Shown here: positions 14,514-27,408 of the stretch, one piece after another
Layout: each line of letters begins with the position of its first letter
Position numbering within the stretch: position 1 is the stretch's first letter
Assembly: GCA_002749535.1 (NCBI GenBank)
Contig: MZZL01000393.1
Span: 868,739 to 932,738, forward strand
DNA from: Apophysomyces variabilis
Taxonomy: Eukaryota > Mucoromycota > Mucoromycetes > Mucorales > Mucoraceae
DNA length: 64,000 nucleotides
Direction of reading: 5' to 3'
Notes under the pieces: model-generated
The model's input: only the letters and a program-made list of their open reading frames with translations
Told to the model about the DNA's origin: nothing
Database searches by the model: none
Program-made: the position numbers and the translations under genes

Positions 14514-15757
14514 ATGGGCCACAGAGTGTATATCGGACGACTTTCACAAGATGTGCGACAGGAAGATTTAGAGCGCCTTTTCAAAGAATACGGAGAGATA
14601 CTAGAAGTGACCTTAAAGAAGGGATTCGGTTTTGTCGAGTTTGCAGAGAAAGTCGACGCAGAAGATGTGATTCACGATTACCATGATCATGAATTTATGG
14701 GTCAACGGTAAAAACAAAAAGAAAGAGAAAAAACAGCCCTCTGCTTAGTAGTGAGGAGGGCACTTTTAACAAGGTTTAACCATGGTTATGATAAGTCTGA
14801 TTGTGGAACTGGCGACAGGTGGTCGCGGCAATCGATCCTCTGAGAGGTAATAGAACTGTTTCAGCCTCTTTGCAGAAAGTCATGAATAAATTACGTAGAG
14901 AAATATACCGTGTTGTGGTCCGAAACGTGCCGCCCAAGACGACCTGGCAGGTAAACAAAAAAAACCTACTCCTACGCTTTCCTTCCCGCTTTGAAGATAT
15001 GCTCCGAGGTGTTGCAGTCGATCTGGCCTTGCATAACTTTTTGGTTCTTTGCCTATCATTCTAAAACACTTTTTTGGGGGGTTCCTTTTACTTCTACTGG
15101 AAAATGGAGGTTGCGGCTGCTTTGCTCCAAGTGAACTAAATCATCTTTTTGGTTTGGCCCTTTTTCCTGGTCTAAAAGGAACTCAAAGATTTTATGCGTT
15201 CTGCTGGACCAGTTAGCTTTGCTGATATTCTTAAGGACCGTGCTGGTGAAGGGTAAGACACATGATATGTTCTTCGGCAAACACAGGATCTAAATTTACT
15301 GCTTAGCGTCGTCGAATTTAATAGACGACGTGATATGCACTATGCTCTGGACAAATTGAATGAGACGAAACTAAATGGACAGCGTGTGACACTGCATCAA
15401 GCCGTAAGTTCTTTTTTCTTCTTAAAACGTGAAGAAAGGTAACACGACTAACATATTCTGCACAAAAAGGGTCGTGGTAACAGAGGACGCTCGGTTCGTC
15501 ATCGGAGTCGTTCTCCTCGCCGTAATCGTGGTCGATCTAATCGTCACCGCAGCCGCTCTCCGCGCCGTAATCGAAGCTATTCGCCTCGCCGCAGTCGCAG
15601 CCGTTCTCCGCGCCGTCGACGAAGCCGCAGTGATACCAAAGATAAAGGTACTAATCGGCGCCAATCAAGGTCACCACAGTCAGGAGAAGGTTCGCCTGCT
15701 GTGATATCTGAGCGCCGTGACAATGACAGCGATATGAATGATAGTGCAGCTGAGTAA
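14514..15757 (+). CDS. SR-family splicing factor (two RRMs plus RS tail)
   Basis: Nuclear pre-mRNA splicing regulator of the SRSF1/Srp2 type. Exons: 14514-14707, 14796-14846, 14899-14950, 15179-15252, 15307-15403, 15470-15757; 251 aa. RRM1 has RNP2 VYIGRL and RNP1 KGFGFVEF (residues 4-70). The second, pseudo-RRM starts at YRVVVRNVPPKTTWQELKDFMRSAG, where TTWQELKD corresponds to the SWQDLKD heptad of SRSF1. The last exon encodes an Arg/Ser domain with repeated SRSPRR-type units. The acceptor at 14898 was chosen because the nearer TTTGCAG breaks the frame. The 228-nt third intron is much longer than the others and sits inside the pseudo-RRM, a possible site of regulated splicing. Confidence 0.92.
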
Positions 15758-16645
15758 ACAAACAAAAAGCAGAATGAAAAATAGGGAAACAAATATCGCT
15801 GACAGCGTAATTACTAAGCAATTGTGCAATGACACGTTGTGAAAAAGAGTCGGCTACTTTTATAGTGATGAGGTGTTTTGTTGTGGCTATGGTATTTTAT
15901 TTCCAAAAATTAAAGTCGCATCTACCAAATTCACTTGGCGCATTTTGGAAACTGGGCTTGACGCTAAGAAATTACATTAATTATCGTGTTATAAGAGTTG
16001 GAATCGACCAATGTTTACATAACTGTCATAAAACTGACGACGCCACACCCATCTCCCCGCCAAGTGAATGCAAGATGCATATATAATTTTTACTTTCAAC
16101 GGACTGCAACTTGGATTTCGTAGTTTGCGAAATTATTTTTGGGAGATGTATTATGACTGTTTTTTCCGCTGTTTTGTTCTTGACGAAAGGAAAGATTGCC
16201 AGCGCCTTTCGGCGATTAGACCTATCAACGGTTACCATGTGGTAAAGCCCGCCAACAATGTCAGTAATTGAATATGTTTTCCACAAGGTATTGGTCCGTT
16301 TGCGTAGGTAGGGACTTAATAGCAAAGCTTATTGCTATTCACTGGGACACGCAAGCTTGCTTCTATTTGATCGGTCTCAGAGGTTATAGATGAGCCTGAC
16401 TAGTTGATGCAGGATATTAAAGCTAACGCTTCATCCCATAACTATCTGTCATATATAAAGAGGCAGCACTGAGAGGTTGCTGAGACACTATTCTAAAGTC
16501 AAAGCTTTCATAAAGCTGCTCCACTCCATTGAAAATTCGATATTCAACAAGTGGAATATTAAAGAGAGAAGAATGCAAATGCTTTGTTGAAACGAAAATT
16601 GCTGAAAATACGTATGAAGATGATGTAGATGAGCTTACAGATGTT
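15758..16645. other. Intergenic between convergent genes, contains a MITE
   Basis: The region lies between the SR gene stop and the uridine kinase stop. Apart from the MITE at 15905-16091 I recognise nothing. Open frames on the plus strand from 16529 are antisense shadows of the kinase gene. Confidence 0.5.
15905..16091 (+). mobile_element. MITE, copy 1 (about 187 bp)
   Basis: Non-coding element with imperfect terminal inverted repeats. The left end reads GCATCTACCAAATTCACTTGGCG and the right end is its near complement (CGCCAAGTGAATGCAAGATGC), preceded on both sides by AAAATTA-type sequence. A second copy lies in opposite orientation at 39596-39786 and looks about 95% identical by eye, so the family moved recently. 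The superfamily is not clear from the ends. Confidence 0.8.
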
Positions 16646-18854
<2,209 letters not shown>

Positions 18855-19757
18855 ATGTCCAGTGTTAATCAAGTTCTGTCAGTTATGCATGTGTATGGAA
18901 ATCATAATGCATCTATACCCTCTGCCTTCCGAGCATAATGTAAAAATTTTCTTGTCTCCCATGCGATTTTGAATCTGTGATGGATTAGCTTTGGAAGAAA
19001 GAAAGAAAGAAAGAAGAAAAAAAATGCGTGAAAAAGACAGCTGACGTCAAAAGCCATCGGGGGAACATGTATTTTACACCCGCACGTTGCCGGAGGCGCC
19101 GTAGAAATAAGCTCCAGCCAGTTGGAAGCATCCATTGAAGTATGTCTTGATTTGTGTCGCGTAAATAAACCTGTAATGGCACCAATCAACATTAGGAATT
19201 GTATATAGCCACTATGCGACCATTAAGCAGATAACCTCATTATAGCAAGTTTAATTTGGTTTACAATAGCAAGAACAGCGGCCAAAAAGAAAGGAGAGAA
19301 CTTGCATGCGAAAATAATAAGCCTGCTCATCTGCAGCTATGAAATGGAAGCATTTCAATTTACATTATTACAAAACTGATTTTGGCTTATAACGCAAGGT
19401 TCCGTACGTTTCCTGGATACATGTCGGACCACGTATCTAACATTGAGGTTGACGTGCAGTAATATCTCAAGAAATGAAGTCTCGATGGACTAGGAGATGC
19501 AAAAAAGAATTAAGAGTAGTTTAAGGGTTTTATATCACTGCTTGATCTTTTGGATGCAACCGCAATTTTTAAGCCTACAATTGTCAGGAAACCTCAGAGA
19601 AAATAGCCAGCGCATTTTATGTCGTGGCCACCTGAGTTTGACCTGAACACAAGAGGACATAGCCAGTTCCGCGTTGAAAGGCCGCCTTACCAAACTGAGA
19701 AGTAAAATTAGTTGCTGGGTCATCCCGTCATCTCAAAAGGATTTCTTCTCTCGCATC
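18855..19757. other. Intergenic between divergent genes
   Basis: The shared upstream region of the uridine kinase (minus) and the p24 gene (plus). Open frames on the minus strand at 18902-19192 show no family signature. A GAAA-rich tract lies near 18993-19022. It may hold an additional 5' exon of the kinase gene. Confidence 0.4.
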
Positions 19758-20476
19758 ATGCAACTCCATCGAACACCGTTAGTTTCGGTGGTCCTTAGCC
19801 TATTGTTTGCTATTGTTTTCCACTCATCTCAGGCAGATGCTACTGCTTTGACATACACTGTCGCCGCGCAGGAAGATGTTTGCTTCTATATCTGGGCAGA
19901 TGTACCGGAAAAGAAAGTGGGATTCTACTTTGCTGTAAGTGGGAAGAATAAGTAGGAAAGACAGGATACAGTGTTCTAAAACAATGGAAACAGGTGCAAT
20001 CCGGTGGTGCGTTTGATATCGATTTCTCTGTTCGTGATCCTCGAAATCAGATCATACTGGACGGTCAACGCGAACGCCAGGGCGATTACGTGTTTACTGC
20101 CAACTATGTAGGCGAATATACTTTCTGCTTCTCGAACGATATGTCTACAATCGCAGAAAAGCTGGTGGACTTCGAGATTACTCTGGAACATGAAGTGAGA
20201 CCGAATTTTCAAAACGGTGGATCGATTGTGGAGCCACCAAAGTCTTTGAATGCTATGGAAGAGTCATTGTTCAAATTATCCGGATTTCTAAACGAACTTT
20301 CACGGGCACAGAAGTATTTGAGAACACGCGACAACCGTAATTCTAGTACGATGACATCAACAGAAAGCAGGATTTTCTGGTTTTCGATCTTGGAAAGCGC
20401 TGTTATAGTTATCATGGCATGCTTGCAAGTTTTCATTGTTAAAAACTTTTTCAATGTGAAAAAGGGTGGTGTATAA
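19758..20476 (+). CDS. p24/EMP24 family cargo receptor (TMED-like)
   Basis: Type I membrane protein of COPI/COPII vesicles that helps sort secretory and GPI-anchored cargo between ER and Golgi. Exons 19758-19934 and 19994-20476; 219 aa. An N-terminal signal peptide (LVSVVLSLLFAIVFHSSQA) leads into a GOLD domain with the usual two cysteines (EDVCFYIWAD and YTFCFSND). A coiled-coil follows (SLFKLSGFLNELSRAQKYLRTR), then one membrane helix and a short cytosolic tail, KNFFNVKKGGV, with the FF and KK sorting motifs. The subfamily (gamma or beta) is uncertain from these features. Confidence 0.92.
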
Positions 20477-20783
20477 ATAAACATAGAGTGATAGATCGAT
20501 GAGGATGCACTTCCTACTCTCCTCGTTTTGGGCTAGTGTTCTCACCATATACATAGCTAAAGCAGACTGTCATGGCGATGCTTAAGCACCTGTAGGACTA
20601 TAATAAAGCGATTTCTGACTTTTTCTGGCAGTTACCTAAGTTCGTCTTCCAAGGATCGCTCTGATACACTGGCACTAGAAATTGGCATGGTGAGGTGCGG
20701 TTAAATAATAAGCCACGTGAATAATATGAAGGGAAGTCTTGCCTCTGCATCACTGCCAAAGCCTATCATCTTTGTTTCACGCG
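20477..20783. other. Intergenic p24-VMA21
   Basis: 307 bp between two genes in the same orientation. A polyadenylation-type AATAAA-like signal (CTATAATAAAGCG) is seen near 20600; nothing else is recognised. Confidence 0.4.
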
Positions 20784-21120
20784 ATGGACAGTGCATCAGC
20801 AAAAACCAAAAACATACCAGGTGCAGCATCCTCCCCACAGAAAGCGTCGGTGAGCCGTAGTGTGGTGTTTAAGCTCATCATCTTTTCCCTGGCCATGTGC
20901 TGCATCCCCATTCTTACATATTTCTTGACGATCGACAGGATGTTTAACGGTAAGTTTCGTTTAGAATCCCATAATGCCGATGCTTACCTCATATTTTTCG
21001 CGATTAGGTAACGGCACTTATGCCGCCGGAGCAGCAGCTGGCATGGCAAATGTAGTAGCACTAAGCTATGTTATTGCTGCAGTATTGGAGGACAAGGACG
21101 AGAAAAGCAAAAAAGAATAG
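20784..21120 (+). CDS. VMA21: V-ATPase assembly factor Vma21
   Basis: Small ER membrane chaperone that escorts assembly of the V0 sector of the vacuolar ATPase. Exons 20784-20949 and 21008-21120; 92 aa, normal for the family. Two transmembrane helices (FKLIIFSLAMCCIPILTYFL and YAAGAAAGMANVVALSYVIA) are joined by the conserved loop around DRMFNGNGT. The C-terminus KSKKE is a dilysine-type ER-retrieval tail, as in known Vma21 proteins. The start ATG is the first giving a short hydrophilic N-terminus. The next gene (PMT2-like) is convergent. Confidence 0.92.
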
Positions 21121-21402
21121 AAATCAATACAGTTTTCTCTTTCGCACGATCATATTGTCAGCAATGATATGGTTCAGAATGGGTTATTCGATATTTTAGT
21201 TTTGATAATGAAGGGTAACAAGTTGTAACTTGATCGTAGTGAATCGTCCAATTGTTTTTGACAGTGTTCGGTGGGTATAAGCAAAGTAAGCTAGGTTATA
21301 TGATATATTTTTTTTCACGCTATCGTAAGACATTGTATTGGACCATAAAATAAAGATAAAGAAATTGCGTATATATTGAACATCCTGTGAATAATCAATT
21401 TG

Positions 21403-24140
21403 CTAAAGGGTATCCAACATATTCCATTTCTTTAACCACCGACGTCCTGCAAAACCCTGGATTGGACCTTCCATTCCGTAAGCGAGAGGGGAGAAATAGA
21501 TAAAGACCGATATAACCACAAAAAATGCTGCTGCAAACACAATTGACCTCGTTCGTGAAGCCATCTTGACAGTGATATGATCGAGTAGAAACGGTACCAT
21601 CAGAATACTGAAGTATAATGCAGGAAAATAGTGATGAAGGTACGTCACACGTCCCATGACAAAGAATGGTACGTAATGAAGCAGCCATCCCATAAAGAGC
21701 GTTTTTCCAACGCGAAAGTATTCGTTCCATTGATCTACATAATTGAGAGATTCATAAACTGACAGAAATACGGTAGTTTTACCTTGAGGCATGCACGCCA
21801 ATTGTCGCCGTGAACGAACTGTATGCACTAACGCCGAAGTTACGAATACCCACAAGGAGAGAAACGCTGGCCACCAAACGGCAGGGTTTCCAAGAAGATA
21901 AAATTTGACCTGTTCATCTTCCCAACCGCACATACGTAGACCAACAGAAATCATGGGCCATTCCAATGGTTCAGAGGTCAATACATCGTCTTTTTCAGGG
22001 TCTGCGATCAGCGCATTGTTTGATACCCACATCACCGAATTCAGATTAAGAAAATCTGTCCAGAACGATGAGGAATAGGCGTCTTTGGGAGGCGGAGGCA
22101 CTAAGTCGTATAAAACATGAGTGTATTGCAAAATGAATCAAAGGAAACAAGCAGCTGAACGAAGACCTTGACAACTCACGTTTATCGTTTACGTGTTCCT
22201 CAACGTTCCACCAAGTACTTTCGTCATGAGTTTGGTTGTTCTTATTACATACCACTTCGATTTGCCGAAATCCCCACTGTGGAAGAACAGCGTTATCCGC
22301 TGCCAACAGACATCCTAATTCCAGGTGCCGTAACCGGAACCTCGTCGTGAGTGATCTCACATGGTCTATATGCTTATGTCTTGAATCCATTGCCACCTCG
22401 ACTTTCCACAGATCGCCTTGGTCTTCTATACTTTCATTTCTATGCGCGCTTACTTCCCATTGATCCGCAGATACCGGCGCGTCAATAGGATGGCTGCGTA
22501 AATGGTTCCCAGTTTGGAGATGCATCAATCGTATAATATCACCATCTTTGATCAATCGAGCGTGATCTGCATTTTCATAATTTGCTTCGTTTCTGTACCT
22601 CGGAACTTGAACGATCCAGTTGTTGTTGATGTCCTTATGGTGGTAACATGTTACTTGTTGTTGCTGTGAACCCTCAGGATACGTCTGGATGTGGGAATGT
22701 AACAACGCACCGCCATAGCCATTATTCTTCAGCGTGACATTAGACCCGTCCGCCAGTTCTATAGAGAGTTATGCGGTATTTACTACTGAGGAAAAAGTCT
22801 AATGGACAAAGAAGAAGAAGCCTACCAACAGGGTTATCTCGTAAAGAATTCCCAACAAGCCGTGCCTGAAAGACGGAACTCATCGTTGTATCGCCAGAGC
22901 CACTTTTGTAAAGTAGTGAGAAATGGATGCTGAAGCAGGTTACATAGATTATCCCTGGGATGCATATGAGGGAAACTATTCGAGCAATCCAATGGGTTGC
23001 ATAAGTTCTCTTTGGCATTTGCAAATTCCCAAACATTTCCCATAGTTCTTCAATTGTATCAAATCCGACAAGAGCCACGGCAAATAGTCCCACCCATTTG
23101 ACACTGATAAGATATACTTAGCGTACCATTTTTTGAACAGATTGGTCCTACCTCAACACACATCCTAATGAAACCCCTGTCAAGGACAGCCAGAGCCACC
23201 ATGATGCTGAAAATGCTCTGTTACAAATGAAATATCGGCAATATGAACGCTTTAGCTATCCTGAGTCTTATGCTGCGTCTGCATTTTCGATTAGCCCTCC
23301 TACCTTTTGCGTTGATTGTGAAACGCAGCCAGACAATAGAGAGAGGTACAAGTGAAAAAGAGAAGCATCGAATCCAGCAAAATGAATCGACTTATACAAA
23401 GATACGCAGTGTCTGCAAGCACCATCGTGGCAGCCAGAGTACTTGCTTCGGTAGACATGTGAAACTGCCTTGCGGTTAAGTAAGCTATTGGGACCATCAG
23501 TGCGCCCCATGTTGCGTTAAAAATTCGCATCGATTGATAGTTGAGACCGTCTGGATACTCAGAGCCTGACTCAAAGTCAAAGGATCCGTCATAGTTGGCC
23601 AACCATCCTGAAAATGCAACCAGCATTTTCCCTAAAGGAGGATGGACATCGAAATAGAATTCATGCTTTAGATAGTAGGATCCAAACTGTATAGGAAAAA
23701 GGGTTTTGTGTAAATTAGTTCACTTCATGTATGGGGCATACTCAAACCTTGCCAAAGTGAGCCTAATGAAGAACATAGCAAATGTTGGTTAGAAATTTCT
23801 CATAAACTTGTTTATGCTTGCCTCATCCCAAATCACGATATTGGAGAGTCCAATGCGTCGGAAACGTGTCCATAATGACAGGATAGTTAAACCTAGTGTG
23901 ATAATAGAATGCTGATTTTGCTGCAAGAACGATGTAGCCTTGGTGATGGTTTAGCAATAAACTAGAGCTTCGTTGTGCCACGGCCTTTACCTTTATTGTA
24001 TAAAAGGACTTGTATATTTTTTCTTTTTCCAGGTATGTGTCAGGATCGGTTTTGTTCGTAGTGTCAGGATCGGTTTTCTGACAATAAGTGGTTTGTAATG
24101 GGGAGGTGTGTGTGCCATGTCTTCTTTTTAGATGTTCCAT
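21403..24140 (-). CDS. PMT2: Dolichyl-phosphate-mannose protein mannosyltransferase, PMT2 subfamily
   Basis: ER multi-span enzyme that starts O-mannosylation by moving mannose from Dol-P-Man to Ser/Thr. Exons (minus): 24140-23991, 23920-23822, 23762-23748, 23686-23304, 23217-23152, 23103-22826, 22758-22180, 22100-21783, 21734-21403; 739 aa, a normal length. The catalytic loop reads [20 protein letters not shown], with the Asp-Glu pair near residues 82-83, and is assembled across a 15-nt exon. MIR repeats include GGALLHSHIQTYPEGS and YHHKDINNNW; the C-terminal hydrophobic block contains MGRVTYLHHYFPALYF. The intron after WDE uses a GC donor (GAG|GCAAGC, 23821-23763). The intron 21782-21735 is 48 nt, in frame and stop-free. 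The first 50 residues carry a short duplicated KTDPDT motif and are the least certain part. Confidence 0.93.
24037..24084. repeat. Two-copy tandem repeat inside PMT2 exon 1
   Basis: The 17-bp string GTGTCAGGATCGGTTTT occurs at 24037-24053 and again at 24061-24077, a 24-bp period. On the coding strand it gives the duplicated KTDPDT motif of the N-terminal tail. The period of eight codons keeps the frame. Confidence 0.8.
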
Positions 24141-24713
24141 GGGGAAAAGAAAGCGAAGTTAAGCAAGTATGACTAGACCATTTTCTTTTCATTTCGATTA
24201 CTGCAGGATATCTTTAGAAAAATGGTCTCCACCCATATTCTTCATATACGCAAGATCGTAAAGGAATGTCCTAAAAAATAGTGAATTAATTTAGGAATCT
24301 CTTTATGCAAGTCATGCATGGTTCATGTCCATTAATTATGGTAACATTCCTTGATATCGAGAAGCAAATGAATCATTTTCCATCTTATAGACATACGTAG
24401 CCATAGTGTAACCGCGCATTCTGTCCCTCTCTTAAGGTACATAAAGTCAGTGGTTTGTTCATCTGCCGGCCGCGTTTCAGCAAAATGTTATTATGGAAAT
24501 ACATAATCGATACGAGTAAAGCTATTGACAAACAAGGTTTTCTTTAATTGAAGTAGCAACAAAGACTGACAGCGTTTAACGACAGAAAATGGATGCTTCG
24601 TCTTCTTCCATTCTCCTTTCGATACGACATGAACAAGCATTGTGACTGGCAGCTATGCGATGAGTTCAAAATGCCAGGTCCCGAAGAAAAAAAAAGCGGT
24701 TGGATCGTAAAGC
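24141..24713. other. Intergenic between divergent PMT2 and DUS genes
   Basis: 573 bp presumably containing both promoters. I recognise no further gene, repeat or RNA. Confidence 0.4.
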
Positions 24714-26044
24714 ATGTTACGATGGACTAGACTGTATGAACGAACTTTGAGTCGATCGTTTAGTACCTCCACCTGCCGAACGGCACGATTAGGGAGACCG
24801 ATAAGCATCGCTCCTATGGTCGATGTTTCAACTCCTGCAAGTAGAACTATTCCACCACAGGACAACTGTTAACAATGAACAATAGCATTTCTTAGAACTT
24901 CTACATATAATCAGTGGTGATCGCTATGTGTACTATACCGAAATGCATCATGCGCAAGCTATTATTCACAATAGTGATCGTCTCAATGTGTACCTTGGGC
25001 CTCCACGCCCGAACGTTGTCGTCCAGTTAGGCGGTTCCGACCCCGTTGCAATGGCCACTGCAGCTCGCATTATCGCAGATAATGGATACCATGAAGTGAA
25101 TATCAATGTGGGATGTCCAAGTCAAAGAGTACAACATGGTCATTTTGGTGCAATTCTCATGAAAACACCTGATTTGGTGGCTGAAATTTTATCGACGATC
25201 AAGGTTAACATCCCTGTCACTGTGAAATGTCGTATTGGCGTTGATCAGCTAGATTCCTACGAGTTCTTTCATGGCTTTGTAAGTCCTACAGTAAGGTTTC
25301 ATTGAGGCCCAGTGCATTGATTATATATGGATTCAGGTTGACACGTTGCTTCGAAACGCATCCCTTCCTCATCTAATTGTTCACGCACGCAAATGCATCC
25401 TCAAAGGGCTCTCTCCGAAGAAGAATCGATCCGTGCCGCCATTAAATTATGAGCGTGTGTACCAACTAGCTGAAGCATTCCCCGATCTTCCCATTAGTCT
25501 GAATGGTGGGTTGGATGACATAGAAAAGATCACGATGGCACTTGCTCGAGTGGACGGCTGCATGATCGGAAGGAAAGGTAACTGTTTTTTGATGGTGCTG
25601 TTACATTATATTAACAGTCATCAGTGATGAATGACCCTCTGTTCCTGCAGAGCATGGATAGAAGTAAGTCTTGTTTTTCTTGAAAATGGTATCATCTCAC
25701 GAATACTGCCATGGCAGAGATTTATAACATTCCAGAAGACAGGATCAAACCCGTCATTACCATCATTGAATCCTATTTAGGCAAGTTGTGGGCGAGTAAT
25801 ACCAGTCTCATACTCAATTGTCTTTTTGACAGATTATGCCGAAACGTTACTCTCCCAACCTCTTGCTCCAGGATTGCGACCGCCACCTATGAGTATACTT
25901 GTTAAGCCATTGATGATGCTCTATGGCGGTCGGCAGGGACGTGTATTCCGTAACGAACTTTTCGAGATCCAAAAACGCTCGCCCTCATCCAACCTTCGCA
26001 CCATTGTATTAGGTGCCTTGACCAATGCTGGCATTGTTCATTAG
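24714..26044 (+). CDS. tRNA-dihydrouridine synthase, DusA type, with predicted mitochondrial leader
   Basis: FMN-dependent enzyme that reduces D-loop uridines of tRNA to dihydrouridine. Exons: 24714-24840, 24896-25278, 25337-25577, 25625-25663, 25718-25780, 25833-26044; 354 aa. The N-terminus MLRWTRLYERTLSRSFSTST is Arg/Ser-rich without acidic clusters, like a mitochondrial presequence. The catalytic domain starts SIAPMVDVST and includes LYTEM-type VYYTEMHHAQAIIH. The active-site Cys lies in NVGCPSQRVQ; later blocks are RIGVDQLDSYEF, VHARKCILKGLSPKKNR and SLNGGLDD. These blocks match bacterial DusA rather than Dus1-4. The intron 25781-25832 has a GC donor (TTAG|GCAAGT). The 39-nt exon MNDPLFLQSMDR is needed to restore frame. 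It lies tail-to-tail with bL34m, 65 bp apart. Confidence 0.88.
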
Positions 26045-26109
26045 ATAGCACTCGTAGATTTTACATTTCAAACAAAAGAAAAAATGTATAATAGTATGTA
26101 AACCCTTCT

Positions 26110-26500
26110 TTAATGTGACAGATATTTTCTGCCCTTCAAACGGCGTCTGGCCACAACACGTCGTCCGTTCTTTTTGGTCATGCGTGCGAGGAATCCATGT
26201 CGTCTTTTGCGCACCAAATTGGATGGTTGATATGAATTTCCGTAGGTAACAAAGCGCATTTGTGTGGCAAATGGGTTATTCATCAATGGAGTACGGAAGG
26301 CGCTGAGACGGGAAATCGAATCAGTCTACTATTGTTTGGAAGTTAACTTTTTGGTTTCTCTACCTTGAGCCAGCCATGAGGTTTCCTAGTATGGACGGAC
26401 GCACTGCCGAAAAGGTGTGGAATGAGGTGTGTGATGCATTGGATACTGTAGGTGCCAGTCGTGACACTGTCGTTGACCACAGTTGCCTGAAAAGTGACAT
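26110..26500 (-). CDS. MRPL34: Mitochondrial large-subunit ribosomal protein bL34m
   Basis: Component of the mitoribosomal large subunit. Exons (minus): 26500-26364 and 26302-26110; 109 aa. The N-terminus [17 protein letters not shown] is a typical mitochondrial targeting peptide. The C-terminal half is the bL34 core: [18 protein letters not shown] followed by [16 protein letters not shown]. The intron (26363-26303) was placed using the acceptor CCCGTCTCAG, since the nearer TAG sites give a stop. A long plus-strand open frame over this gene is its antisense shadow. Confidence 0.93.
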
Positions 26501-27039
26501 TGCAAATATGGCCAGGTCCTTGTATGTTTTTCTGGGAAACCTGTGTCTAAGGGTCGACCTGCAAAAATTCAAACAAGCCACAAAACTGACAACTCGCTTT
26601 CTCATTTCTTTGCTCGACCTTTCGGAAATTGAAAATTGGGGAATTGGTACGCCCACAATGCATGTTATTGGTTTTCCTTGTATGCAGGATGTCGATCGGC
26701 TAGCCTGCATTTATAACGGCTTTATTAGAGGAATTCTTCTTCTCTGCATAGCCGATGTTTGCGGTACAATTTAACTACAGCATCTGCTGGCCTGAAATTG
26801 ATTGCTTGATACTGGGCTAACGTTATGGGTTATTCGCTGTACGCCTAGCAGGCTTCCGTATTTTCTGGCCTTGAATGGAATTAGAATGAGAAGGTCAGGT
26901 AATACGCCCATCGCTTCTCAGCTCTCCGTAAAAGATTTTTGTTCTGCAATATTTGAATACATGTGCCATTGGCGTAATTTCTAGGTTTAGCACTGCCTCT
27001 TATAGAAGACGCCAAAAGGCTGCGTCTATTTCCTACACC
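26501..27039. other. Intergenic upstream of secreted protein gene
   Basis: The upstream region shared by bL34m (minus) and the small secreted protein (plus). No gene recognised; the plus-strand open frame 26376-26774 shows no domain and begins as antisense of bL34m. Confidence 0.4.
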
Positions 27040-27046
27040 TATAAAA
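27040..27046 (+). promoter_or_regulatory. TATA box candidate for the secreted protein gene
   Basis: TATAAAA sits 60 bp upstream of the ATG at 27100, a fitting distance for a short 5' leader. Few other genes in the window show so clear a TATA element, which would suit an inducible gene. Confidence 0.5.
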
Positions 27047-27099
27047 CAAACGTATAGACAAAGGAAAATAAAGATGCACTCTTGTTTCCCATTGCTAAC

Positions 27100-27408
27100 A
27101 TGAAGGTCTTTGCCTTTGCTTTATCTCTCGGCTTTATTGCACAAGCTCTTGCGGCTTCCCCCCTGGACACCGATCAAGCATCGAAGGAAACGGAAATAAA
27201 AGAGATCGCAAGTATTCTGAAGGATGCTGATATTACGGCAGTGACAGGATTAGAGGAGTGCAAGAAATGTCAAGAAAAGTGCCATTCATTTTTTGATATT
27301 AACGAGAAAAATGAAGCTACTTGCAAATTCGAAGTCTGCATCAATTTGCTTGGAGATAAAAAAGAAACCGATCCAAAGAAGAGTTGTGAAGACGTATTTG
27401 GTGCATAA
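27100..27408 (+). CDS. Small secreted cysteine-rich protein, function unknown
   Basis: Intronless 102-residue protein. Residues 1-18 (MKVFAFALSLGFIAQALA) form a clear signal peptide. The mature part is acidic and Lys-rich, with six cysteines in the pattern CxxCxxxC, CxxxxC and one more near the C-terminus, so up to three disulfides are possible. No membrane segment or GPI-type tail follows. I do not recognise a family. The combination of size, secretion and paired cysteines is typical of lineage-specific secreted fungal proteins, but the role cannot be inferred. A TATA box lies 60 bp upstream. Confidence 0.75.
   Translation: MKVFAFALSLGFIAQALAASPLDTDQASKETEIKEIASILKDADITAVTGLEECKKCQEKCHSFFDINEKNEATCKFEVCINLLGDKKETDPKKSCEDVFGA

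Noticed and set aside
15422..15792. Long open frames on both strands over the SR gene's last exon
   Set aside because: They are shadows produced by the CGC/AGC-rich RS repeat; the RS frame joins the upstream RRM exons.
26376..26774. 132-codon plus-strand open frame
   Set aside because: It lies antisense over bL34m exon 1 and its leader, with no domain; the minus-strand reading gives a complete ribosomal protein.
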